Assembly: GCA_042088665.1 (NCBI GenBank)
Contig: JBELMB010000007.1
Span: 1-64,000, forward strand
Reading direction: 5' to 3'
Length of the DNA stretch: 64,000 nucleotides
Source: JBELMB01 sp042088665
Lineage (GTDB): Bacteria > Pseudomonadota > Alphaproteobacteria > Rhodobacterales > Rhodobacteraceae
Every line of letters starts with the position of its first letter. Positions within the stretch are counted from its first letter, which is position 1. The notes under the pieces were generated by a model. The model was not told the DNA's origin, made no database searches, and worked only from the letters and a program-made list of their open reading frames with translations. Shown piece by piece: positions 1-7,935 of this stretch. Position numbers and translations under genes: made by a program.

Positions 1-1945
1 TGTCGGGCGTATCGTTCTGATCCGGATCGCTCACACTGATGGTGCCTTCGACCAGCACCAGATCCTCGCTCAGGACGATGGTGCTCCCGCCACCGCTGAC
101 GGTGACAACGGTCGGGTCGTCGACGCCGGTGATCTCGACCGAAACCTGCTGCTGGCTTCCCTGACTGGCGGTCAGCAGGACGGTATCGACAACCGTCTCG
201 CCCGCGCCAAGATAGGCCAGCGCGGCCACCGCCCCGGTGTTGAGTTCATAGCGCCAGCGCTGTTCGCCGCTGTCTGTGCGCACGGTGACATCGCCAAAGG
301 TGCCGGAGCCCTCAGCCGTGGTGTCGGCCAGCGTGTCGAAGCTGGCGCCCGCGTCATTGGCGTCGGTGATGCTCAGCGTGCCATCAGCCGTGCTTTGCGA
401 CTGGCGCAGGTCGATGGCACCGGTGATCACACCGCCAAGCGCAATGCTGGTGTCGGTCTGCGCAAAGGTGACGCTTGCCGGCGTGGTGGCCAGCAGGCGT
501 GACGCGTCAATGATATCGTCCGACGTGCCGTCACTGGCGTCCAGCGCATCAAGATTCGCGCTGCCCCCCAGCAGGCCCAGAACCTGGCCCGTGCCATTGG
601 TGCCCGGCAGGCCGATGCCGATGTCGCCGATGCCGTCGTTGTTCACATCGCCCAATCCGGCGACCGAGATGTCGCCCGGCGTCAGCCCCGGATCGAGGTT
701 GCCGATCATGTACAGGCCCTGATCATTGCCCGCCTCGATCAGGATCGACTTGGTTCCGGCAGCCAGCGTGGCCGTGCCGAAGGTCCGTTCCGACACAACA
801 CTGGTGACATAGGCGATGTCGTCGACCCCGTCGCCGGTCACATCGCCCAGCGCGACAACCGGGCCATGCAACTGGCCAGAGGCGTCGCCGATGACTTCGC
901 TGGCGGCCGTGCCGGAGGATCCCAACGCGGCTGGCACCGTCGCGGAATTGACCGAACTGCCCTTAAAGCCCAGAACAACGCCGCCGTTCTGGCCACCGTC
1001 GTCCTCGCCCGGGATCGCGACATGCAGATCCCCGATGCCGTCCAGCGTGGGGAAGGTATCGCCAGAGATTGCCACCGAACTGCCCAGGCCATCGCCCGCG
1101 CCAACACCGGTCACGGCAAAGCCATCCGCCCCGGTCAGCGCGCCGACATCAAGCCCGTCAAACAGCGTGCCGCCATTGACACCAAACAGGATGTATGCGG
1201 CACCACGGTCGAAATCGGCGCCATCCACGCCGGGCGCGCCAATGGCCAGATCGTCGATCCCGTCGCCGTTCACATCGCCGCTCGACAGCGCACTGCCCAG
1301 CGCGTCGCCGCCTGCCGTGCCGGTAATCAGCGCCGTCTGCGCCGTGATGGCAGCGGTTGTGCCATGCGCCGATGCGCCTGCCACCACGTAGACCGCCCCC
1401 TGTCCCGCATCAGAACCGGCACCGTAGGCAGGCGCCCCGATAAAGAGGTCGTCGATGCCGTCATTGTTCACGTCACCGGCCGCCAGCGCAGCGCCCAGTC
1501 CGGACACATCGGCAAAGCTGATCTCTGTGACGCGGCTGCCCAGATCGGACAGCGTCACGGTGCCCGTCAGCGGCGCAGAACTGCCGTAGATCACATAGAC
1601 CTTGCCCGACCCGCCCGTGGACTCGGGCGCGGCGACGGCGACATCGGTGATGCCGTCCCCGTTGAAGTCAAAGCCACCCAGCACCGTGGCGCCTGCGCCG
1701 TCCCCGGCCTCTCCGGTGACAAAGCTCAGCGCGGCAAAGCTGCTGCCATCCGCCAGAACCCCATCGCCCACCGCGCTGTCGACACCGCTGTAGATCGTCG
1801 CCCCGGTGGTGCCATCCCCCGCAGCCCCGAGAACGAATTCGGAGATGCCGCTGGCGCCACCGTCGAAATTGCCCGCTGTGGCCACACCGCTGCCAAAGGC
1901 ATCCAGTGCCGCTCCCTCGAGCTTGAAAAATGCGGAACGCGTCAT
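1..1945 (-). CDS. FG-GAP / VCBS repeat protein, partial (C-terminus beyond left edge)
   Basis: An open frame runs from an ATG at 1945 to the window edge, about 648 codons, starting MTRSAFFKLEGAALDAFGSG. A good ribosome site (AGGAG) lies about 8 bases upstream. The protein is built of FG-GAP/integrin-alpha-like blades: repeated calcium-loop motifs such as DFNGDGITDVAVAAP, DVNNDGIDDLFIGAP and DVNGDGIDDLAIGAP, each followed by a GxxYVxxG strand. After about residue 500 it changes to a VCBS-type domain (GTLSITDANDAGASFDTL and a VEITGVDDP end). There is no signal peptide. It lies on the same strand as the giant-protein locus and 183 bases behind it, so it may be a second exported substrate of the same machinery; that is inference. 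The family is typically extracellular and calcium-binding. Confidence 0.85.
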   Translation of the reverse strand, partial: MTRSAFFKLEGAALDAFGSGVATAGNFDGGASGISEFVLGAAGDGTTGATIYSGVDSAVGDGVLADGSSFAALSFVTGEAGDGAGATVLGGFDFNGDGITDVAVAAPESTGGSGKVYVIYGSSAPLTGTVTLSDLGSRVTEISFADVSGLGAALAAGDVNNDGIDDLFIGAPAYGAGSDAGQGAVYVVAGASAHGTTAAITAQTALITGTAGGDALGSALSSGDVNGDGIDDLAIGAPGVDGADFDRGAAYILFGVNGGTLFDGLDVGALTGADGFAVTGVGAGDGLGSSVAISGDTFPTLDGIGDLHVAIPGEDDGGQNGGVVLGFKGSSVNSATVPAALGSSGTAASEVIGDASGQLHGPVVALGDVTGDGVDDIAYVTSVVSERTFGTATLAAGTKSILIEAGNDQGLYMIGNLDPGLTPGDISVAGLGDVNNDGIGDIGIGLPGTNGTGQVLGLLGGSANLDALDASDGTSDDIIDASRLLATTPASVTFAQTDTSIALGGVITGAIDLRQSQSTADGTLSITDANDAGASFDTLADTTAEGSGTFGDVTVRTDSGEQRWRYELNTGAVAALAYLGAGETVVDTVLLTASQGSQQQVSVEITGVDDPTVVTVSGGGSTIVLSEDLVLVEGTISVSDPDQNDTPD

Positions 1946-2128
1946 TGATGCGGTCTCCTGTCAGATGCTTTGATCCTGCAGGCAGAATGCCCCCAGGCCC
2001 GAGGTAAAGCGTCGCCACGCATGGTGGCAAAGCCAATTTCACGATCGGCGCCGCTTTGCGCCGCAGTGTCGCCCATGCGCCGTGTTCTTGCGGTGCGACG
2101 GGGGCGAATGGCTCGATGGCGGCTGAAA

Positions 2129-2872
2129 TCAGGAAACATGATGTAAGCCATAGTAGATCGTGGCGTATGGGGCATCGGTGTCATGTCCTCCGAGGCTGAT
2201 GTGACTGAGCCGCGCATCGGCATGTGTGCCAAGGAATCCCTCGGCGGAATGACCAAAGGCGCCAAACAGCGCCTGCACGATGCCGGCGGTCTCGCCCAGG
2301 GTCATCCTGCTGTCGACCAGCGAGATGTCGAAATGGCGACGCCCGGTCTCTTCGATCATGTGCAGCACCATGACCGAGCGCTGCGGATCGGTCTGCAGCC
2401 CGAGGTCAAGCGCCTGCGCCGCGGCGGCCCGCGTCGCGGGGGGCGCGATGGCCTCCGCAAGCATGTGTTTTTCCGCATGCATCAGGAAACCACGGTCGCG
2501 GTAGTCGCAGCGCTGCAGATGATCGCCACGCCATTTCCACGCGATCAACGGCAGGTCCTCTTCGGGACGGTCGGGCAGCGCAAATTCGAAATAGACCTTT
2601 GCGGTTTTCTCGTCAGCGCCAAAACCGAACATGTTGACCCTTTTGACCAGCGCCATGTCCTCGCCCAAACCGGGACAGGCCAATGCGTCCAGAACGCGGC
2701 TCAGTGTCCGCTTTGGCCCGGGATACAGCGCCGAGCGCGGAAACATGCTGGTGCCACGGTCTGCGCGCACCCCGTCCCGGGTCAGCTTGACCGAGAATTC
2801 CGTCCAGAAGGGCCCCTTCAGGACCTGGGTCGCTGCCAGCATCGCGTCTGCGGAGGGGCGGGTCATCTTCAT
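2129..2872 (-). CDS. Protein of unknown function, last gene of the export cluster
   Basis: A 247-aa protein. I chose the start MKMTRPSADAML because an AGGAG overlapping the end of the preceding HlyD gene lies about 10 bases upstream, and only 7 bases separate the two genes. It is soluble by eye, with no signal peptide or membrane segment. Two similar glycine/aromatic patches are visible, FGFGADEKTAKVYFEF near residue 75 and SLGGHDTDAPYATIYYG near the C-terminus, each ending in an aromatic beta-strand. This hints at an internally duplicated beta/alpha fold such as a PT-barrel, but I do not recognise the family. Tight packing with the HlyD, SecA-like and M50 genes argues for a role in maturation or export of the giant protein. 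Confidence 0.75.
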   Translation of the reverse strand: MKMTRPSADAMLAATQVLKGPFWTEFSVKLTRDGVRADRGTSMFPRSALYPGPKRTLSRVLDALACPGLGEDMALVKRVNMFGFGADEKTAKVYFEFALPDRPEEDLPLIAWKWRGDHLQRCDYRDRGFLMHAEKHMLAEAIAPPATRAAAAQALDLGLQTDPQRSVMVLHMIEETGRRHFDISLVDSRMTLGETAGIVQALFGAFGHSAEGFLGTHADARLSHISLGGHDTDAPYATIYYGLHHVS

Positions 2873-2879
2873 CGTGCCA

Positions 2880-3746
2880 CTACTCCTGCGCAACCAACAG
2901 CAGGGTACAGCGGTGCCCGGCAGGCAGCGCAAGTTCCCCGTTGGGCAATTCCAATGCGATCCCGAAGGTGCGCGAGGCCGCATCAAAGACCTGATCCACG
3001 GCAATGATCGTGGCCGCGTGCACATTCTCGAAGGGGGGCATGGGCACCACCGAAGCGGTGTCGCCGATCCGGACATCCGGATACAGGTCGACCGGCAGGA
3101 AGGCCTCTACCGTCAGCGGGTCCAGTGTGACGATCGTGGCGATCTGGCGGTCGGCAGAGACGAACTCCCCCACGTCGCGCACCCGGTCCAGCACCACGCC
3201 CGTGATCGGCGCGCGGATCTGGGTCAGTTCGAGCGATGTGCGCGCGCGCGTCAACTCTTGCGCGGCAAGACGCTGCTCCAGCAAGGCCTGTTCGACCTGC
3301 GCATCCGCGGCCAGAAGCTCTGCCGCCACCATGTCCAACTGGCCGGCGCTGGCGACATTGCGGTCTGCCAGTTCCGCGGTGCGGTCGAATTGCGATTTCA
3401 CGAGGTCGCGCCGGGCCTTTTGGGATTCCAGCAGTGCCGTGGCATTGGCGCGGGTTTCCAGCAGCGCGACGGTTGCCTCCTCGACACGGGAATCGATACG
3501 CGCGACCACATCGCCCCGTTTGACCGGCTGACCACGGCGCATGCGCACTTCGGTCAGGATGCCCGGCGCGGGTGCGCCCAACTCGACCACGCGCGAGGGA
3601 TCCATAACGCATTCATACCCCTGCGAGATCTGGGCCTCGGCGGCGCTGCCAAGGCTGATCGCAGTCATGGCAGCCAGCGCCCGGATGGTCCGCACAGAAG
3701 GCAAGCCATTGGCCGAACGGCACGTAGTTTTAGGGGGCGTGATCAT
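2880..3746 (-). CDS. HlyD/RND-type periplasmic adaptor (membrane fusion protein)
   Basis: A 288-aa protein whose ATG overlaps the stop of the SecA-like gene as ATGA, which fixes the start (MITPPKTTCRSANG) and suggests translational coupling. An N-terminal signal segment ends near AEAQ, residue 39. The order then follows HlyD/AcrA-type adaptors: a first lipoyl half (PAPGILTEVRMRRGQPVKRGD), a long helical hairpin (about residues 95-165), a second lipoyl half (TQIRAPITGVVLDRVRDVGE) and a beta-barrel region. Such proteins bridge an inner-membrane engine to an outer-membrane channel. No transporter or TolC partner is encoded here, so its partners are probably the M50/HlyD and SecA-like neighbours; that is inference. 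Confidence 0.88.
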   Translation of the reverse strand: MITPPKTTCRSANGLPSVRTIRALAAMTAISLGSAAEAQISQGYECVMDPSRVVELGAPAPGILTEVRMRRGQPVKRGDVVARIDSRVEEATVALLETRANATALLESQKARRDLVKSQFDRTAELADRNVASAGQLDMVAAELLAADAQVEQALLEQRLAAQELTRARTSLELTQIRAPITGVVLDRVRDVGEFVSADRQIATIVTLDPLTVEAFLPVDLYPDVRIGDTASVVPMPPFENVHAATIIAVDQVFDAASRTFGIALELPNGELALPAGHRCTLLLVAQE

Positions 3747-5761
3747 TCCATTTCTCCCGAGAATGCCATCGCATTGCCCATTTCGCGGTCTTGTTTCATC
3801 AGGTCCCGGCGCGCCTGCGCATGCAGCCGCTCTACGGCGCCCTGCCGCAGGCGCAGGCACAACCTTGCCGTATTCGGCCCCAGCGTGCGCGCCAGCACCC
3901 GGGCTGCACGCAGATATCCGCGCGCGCTGCGGCCCTGCATCAGATCGTCCTCAAGGCTGAGAAAGGCCTGAACCGTGCCCGGATCCCCCTGCCGTCCGCA
4001 GCGGCCCGCCAGTTGTTCGTCGACGCGGCGGCTGTCGTGCCGCTCTGACAGGATGACCGCGAGGCCCCCCGCCGCGCGCGCCGCGGGTTCCAGTTTGATG
4101 TCTGTGCCGCGGCCCGCCATGTTCGTGGCCACCGTCACGCGCCCCGCCAGACCGGCGCGCGCCACCAGCGCCGCCTCATCCGCATCCTGATCCGCCGACA
4201 GCACCTCATGCGCAATGCCCCGCGCGGTCAGCACCTCTGACGCGGTGTCCGACGCATTGATCGACCGCGTGCCGATCAACACCGGCTGCCCCGCGGCAGA
4301 CAGCGCCTGCACACGGTCGGCCACCGACGCCCATTTGTCCTGCGCCGTGGCAAAGACCCGGTCGGGCCGAAACTGGCGGATGTCCGGCTTGTTCGTCGGG
4401 ATGCGCGTCACGGGCAGGCGGTAGACGGCATACAGCTCCCACGCGGCATCGCGGGCGGTGCCGGTCATGCCACCAACCTGCGCGTAGCGCCGAAAGAAGC
4501 GCTGGAACGTCATGCGCGAAAGGGTCTCATGCGTGAGGGTCATCTCTAGCCCCTCCTTGAGTTCGACCATCTGGTGCAGCCCGTCGGACCAGGTGCGGTC
4601 CGGCATGGTGCGGCCGGTGTTTTCGTCCACGATCTCGATCTTGCCATCCTTGACGATATAGGCGTCGCCGCGGTGAAAGATATGCAGCGCGTTCAGCGCC
4701 TGCAGCACACAGTGTTCGCGGATCACCGGCACGTTGAAGCTGGTGTCGGTTGCCTCGGCCAGCGCGTCGAGACGGGCAAAACCGGCATCCTTGATCTCCA
4801 CCCGTTTCTGGCCCTTTGGCAGATCATAGTCGGTCTCGCGCTCCATCCCGAGCGCCGCGTCCATGGCCTGGCGAAAGACCTCCGGATCGATGTTGCCATC
4901 CTGCACGGCAGAGCCGGAGATGATCAGCGGCGTGCGCGCCTCGTCGATCAGCACGCTGTCGGCCTCGTCGATGATGGCCACAGGCAGGCCCTGCAAGCGC
5001 AGCGCGTCCTTGTTCGCGGTGCGGGTGATCCGGTCCACCTTGCGCTGCAGATTGCCGGGGCTGCGGCGCAGGATCGCCCTGTCGCGCAGGTAGTCAAAGG
5101 CCACCTCGGTGTTGGTGCCATAGACGATGTCGCATTTGTAGGCCGCCTGCCGGAGGGCCGCGTCCTGATCCTTGACCACGGTGGCGCGGCTGAGGCCGAG
5201 AAAATCGTAGAGCGGCCCCATCTCACGCGCATCGCGGTCGGCGAGGTAGTCGTTGACGGTCAGCAGATGCACCTGCCGTCCGCTCAGCGCCGTGGCCGCA
5301 ACCGCCAGCGTCGCACACAGCGTCTTGCCCTCGCCGGTGCGCATCTCGGCGATCTCGCCACGCATCATCGCCCATGCCCCCAGCACCTGTACGTCGTAGT
5401 GGCGCATGCCCAGCACCCGCTCGGAGGCCTCGCGCACAAGGGCAAAGACCTCGCCTGCGAGGTGCACCGGCAACTGTCCGTCATGGGCGGCACTGCGCAG
5501 GGGCGCGCGCATGGCGCGGGCGGCTTGGGCGAGTTCGTCCCGGGGCATGGCGGCAAAGCGCGCCTCATGGGCCCGTGTATGGCGCAGGATCGGTTGCAAC
5601 CGCCAGGCCCGCAACCGCGCGCCCTGCGCCACGAAAGCCCCCGCGAACCAGGCCGCGATCCGGTCCAGATCGCTTTCTTCGCGGTCGGGCTTGTCATCAT
5701 AGCTGACGATGCGCGGCGGGCGCGTGGTCCATGGTGCGGAGGGGGGCTGCATCACGCTCAT
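3743..5761 (-). CDS. SecA-like ATPase, shortened accessory paralogue
   Basis: A 672-aa protein that is clearly SecA-related: Walker A RTGEGKT at residues 141-147, IDEADSVLIDEARTPLIIS around 264-282, GGMTGTA, NMAGRGTDIKL and AGRCGRQGDPG. Housekeeping SecA is about 900 residues. Here the frame ends soon after SLEDDLMQGRSARGYL and one helical stretch, so most of the helical wing/scaffold and the C-terminal zinc/SecB tail are missing. The N-terminus carries an unusual extension. It starts 2 bases after the M50 gene stops and overlaps the next gene by ATGA. Its position in an operon with a 1.1-MDa class surface protein suggests a substrate-dedicated translocation motor. It is not the housekeeping copy. 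Confidence 0.93.
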   Translation of the reverse strand: MSVMQPPSAPWTTRPPRIVSYDDKPDREESDLDRIAAWFAGAFVAQGARLRAWRLQPILRHTRAHEARFAAMPRDELAQAARAMRAPLRSAAHDGQLPVHLAGEVFALVREASERVLGMRHYDVQVLGAWAMMRGEIAEMRTGEGKTLCATLAVAATALSGRQVHLLTVNDYLADRDAREMGPLYDFLGLSRATVVKDQDAALRQAAYKCDIVYGTNTEVAFDYLRDRAILRRSPGNLQRKVDRITRTANKDALRLQGLPVAIIDEADSVLIDEARTPLIISGSAVQDGNIDPEVFRQAMDAALGMERETDYDLPKGQKRVEIKDAGFARLDALAEATDTSFNVPVIREHCVLQALNALHIFHRGDAYIVKDGKIEIVDENTGRTMPDRTWSDGLHQMVELKEGLEMTLTHETLSRMTFQRFFRRYAQVGGMTGTARDAAWELYAVYRLPVTRIPTNKPDIRQFRPDRVFATAQDKWASVADRVQALSAAGQPVLIGTRSINASDTASEVLTARGIAHEVLSADQDADEAALVARAGLAGRVTVATNMAGRGTDIKLEPAARAAGGLAVILSERHDSRRVDEQLAGRCGRQGDPGTVQAFLSLEDDLMQGRSARGYLRAARVLARTLGPNTARLCLRLRQGAVERLHAQARRDLMKQDREMGNAMAFSGEME

Positions 5762-5763
5762 GC

Positions 5764-7920
5764 TCAGACCCGGAACTGCGTCAGGAACAGCTGCCGCGCG
5801 GCGCGGTACATGCGCTGGCCGATGGGTTCCGGCCCGTGGTCGAAGCGCACCAGCGCGCGTGCGCCGACATGGCTGATCGCGCGCGAGGTCTCGGGGGCGA
5901 CATCGAAGACAAACACCGATTGCAGCGTGGCGTATTCGCTCAGGCCTGCCGGGTTCAGCACCACGTCGCCACCGCCGCGGGTGGACAGCGCCAGCGACGG
6001 CACTTCGTCCTGCGACTGGGGCACTTCACCGACGAGGCGCGCAGGCACCGGCGCATCCAGCGCATCGTGGAACAGCACTTCGACGCCGAGGGTGCGGGTG
6101 CGCACCAGATCCGCCGTGGCCTGCGGCACCGCCACGCGCAGACGCAAGGGCGCGTCATCCAGCAGATAGCCAAGCACATCGCCTTTCTGGACCATGCGCC
6201 CGGTAAGACTTTGGGCGTCGGGCACCACAACGCGCCCCGGACCCGGCGCAGTCAGTCTCAGGTTCGCCTGCCGGTCCAGCAGGTTGACCAACTGATCGCG
6301 CAGCAGGTCCAGCCGCGCCTTCAGCATCCGGCTTTGCACCTGGTCGGAAAGGGGCACCGACCGCAGGCGATCCTCTGTCTCTGTCAGGCGCAGTTCCAGC
6401 AGCGCGATGCGGCTGTCCAGCGCGGGATCGGACAGGCGCAGGATCTCTGCGCCTTGCGCCACGCGCAGACCGTCGCCAAGGGTCACCTCTTCGACCAGCC
6501 CCTCTGTGCCGGCGCGCAGGACGCCTTCCTGCTCCAGCCAGACGACACCATGGGTGACGGTGGCATAGGGCAAGGGCCAGGCAAAGAGCACCATCACAAA
6601 GGCCAGCAGAACCCCGGCAGACGAGGCAAGCGCCATGCCACGCTGGCCACGCAACTGGTGGGCCCCAAAGAGAAACTTCAGCCCCTTGTAGATCGGCAGC
6701 ACAAAGGTATGGAACAAGGTCCAGAGCGCCAGAACGATCCCGACGACGAAATACTTGCTGGCCACGAACAGCGCGATGGTGATCGAGATGAACACCTTGT
6801 AGATAAAGGCCAGCACCGCGTAGGACAGCATCCACGGCGCCTCGCCCCGCGCGGTCACCGGGCTTTTGGCGGATTTGATGCGCAGCAGGTGGCGCTGCAC
6901 CAGATACCAGAAATACTTGTTCGACCGCTGGCCCATATTGGGGATCTCAAGCAGATCGGCCATCACGAAATAGCCGTCGAACCGCAGCAGCGGGTTGCCG
7001 TTGAACAGCAGTGTCGAGACCCCGCCAATCAGCATCACGTTGAAGGCAAAGGCGCGGGCAAAGCCCGGCTCGACCTGGATCCAGAAGATCAGCGCAATCG
7101 CGGCCAGCGCCAGTTCGACCATGATCCCCGCGCCGCCCACAACGGCCCGCCGCCATTTGGACGGAAAGGCCGCCGAGGACGAGGCATCCACGTAGGGCAC
7201 CGGAATGAAGATCAGGAACATCAACCCGACCTCGCGCACTTCGCCGCCCCAGACCTTGGCGGCATAGCCATGGCCCAATTCGTGCACGATCTTGACCAAG
7301 GGATAGGCCAGCGCGATCAGCAAGAGATTTTCCGCCGCGAGCACCTGATCCACGAGACCATCGGTCAGGGCCGACCAATTCAGCGCCGCCAGCACCACGC
7401 CGGTGCCCACAAGCGCCAGCCACAGCAGAAATCCGAACGGTGTGAACAGCCAGCGCACCAGATGCACCGTGGCGGCCAGAAAATTGTCCGGATCAAACAG
7501 CGGCAGGCGCAACGCCAGCGGGTTGCGCAGGTATTGCAGCGCCGTGCGCCGGGTCTGCTTGGTTCCCCGGGTGGCGATCTCGTCCACATGCGGGGTGAGA
7601 TCGGCGGCAATCAGATCGGCGGAGTGCAACTGGCTGAGCAGGCGCAGCGTGTCGGCCTGCGTCGGCGGCTCGTCCGAGAAACGGTCACAGGCCGTTTCCC
7701 ATATGTCATGCATGGTGCGGCGGCCGTTCATCAGCGCCAGCAGGTAGTTCCCGGCCTCTGTGATGCGGTGGTACTTGCCGCTGTGGCTGTCCTGCAGCAC
7801 ATACCAGGTTTCCCCGCGAAAGATCTGGCGATGGATTTCGACGTGACCGCGCAGGCGTGGCTTCAGCCGGGCAACGCGGTACCACTCGGCGCTCAGAAAG
7901 GCGGGGACTTCGGAACTCAT
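5764..7920 (-). CDS. M50-type membrane metallopeptidase fused to PqqD-like and HlyD-like domains
   Basis: A 718-aa multidomain membrane protein. Residues about 1-115 resemble a PqqD-type winged-helix peptide-binding domain (YHRITEAGNYLLALMNGRRT). Several membrane helices follow, holding the site-2-protease signature HELGH at 213-217 and the second ligand motif NPLLRFDGY at 309-317, so the zinc site appears intact. After a helix near residue 430 come lipoyl/HlyD-like segments (GVLRAGTEGLVEEVTLGDG, a helical hairpin, LTAPGPGRVVVPD). A clear AGGAGG site sits before the ATG. It follows the GAF-HlyD gene by 15 bases. Possible roles are processing of the giant substrate during export or being a structural inner-membrane element. 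The domain assignment is sure; the role is inferred. Confidence 0.92.
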   Translation of the reverse strand: MSSEVPAFLSAEWYRVARLKPRLRGHVEIHRQIFRGETWYVLQDSHSGKYHRITEAGNYLLALMNGRRTMHDIWETACDRFSDEPPTQADTLRLLSQLHSADLIAADLTPHVDEIATRGTKQTRRTALQYLRNPLALRLPLFDPDNFLAATVHLVRWLFTPFGFLLWLALVGTGVVLAALNWSALTDGLVDQVLAAENLLLIALAYPLVKIVHELGHGYAAKVWGGEVREVGLMFLIFIPVPYVDASSSAAFPSKWRRAVVGGAGIMVELALAAIALIFWIQVEPGFARAFAFNVMLIGGVSTLLFNGNPLLRFDGYFVMADLLEIPNMGQRSNKYFWYLVQRHLLRIKSAKSPVTARGEAPWMLSYAVLAFIYKVFISITIALFVASKYFVVGIVLALWTLFHTFVLPIYKGLKFLFGAHQLRGQRGMALASSAGVLLAFVMVLFAWPLPYATVTHGVVWLEQEGVLRAGTEGLVEEVTLGDGLRVAQGAEILRLSDPALDSRIALLELRLTETEDRLRSVPLSDQVQSRMLKARLDLLRDQLVNLLDRQANLRLTAPGPGRVVVPDAQSLTGRMVQKGDVLGYLLDDAPLRLRVAVPQATADLVRTRTLGVEVLFHDALDAPVPARLVGEVPQSQDEVPSLALSTRGGGDVVLNPAGLSEYATLQSVFVFDVAPETSRAISHVGARALVRFDHGPEPIGQRMYRAARQLFLTQFRV

Positions 7921-7935
7921 GACTGGCGCCTCCTC

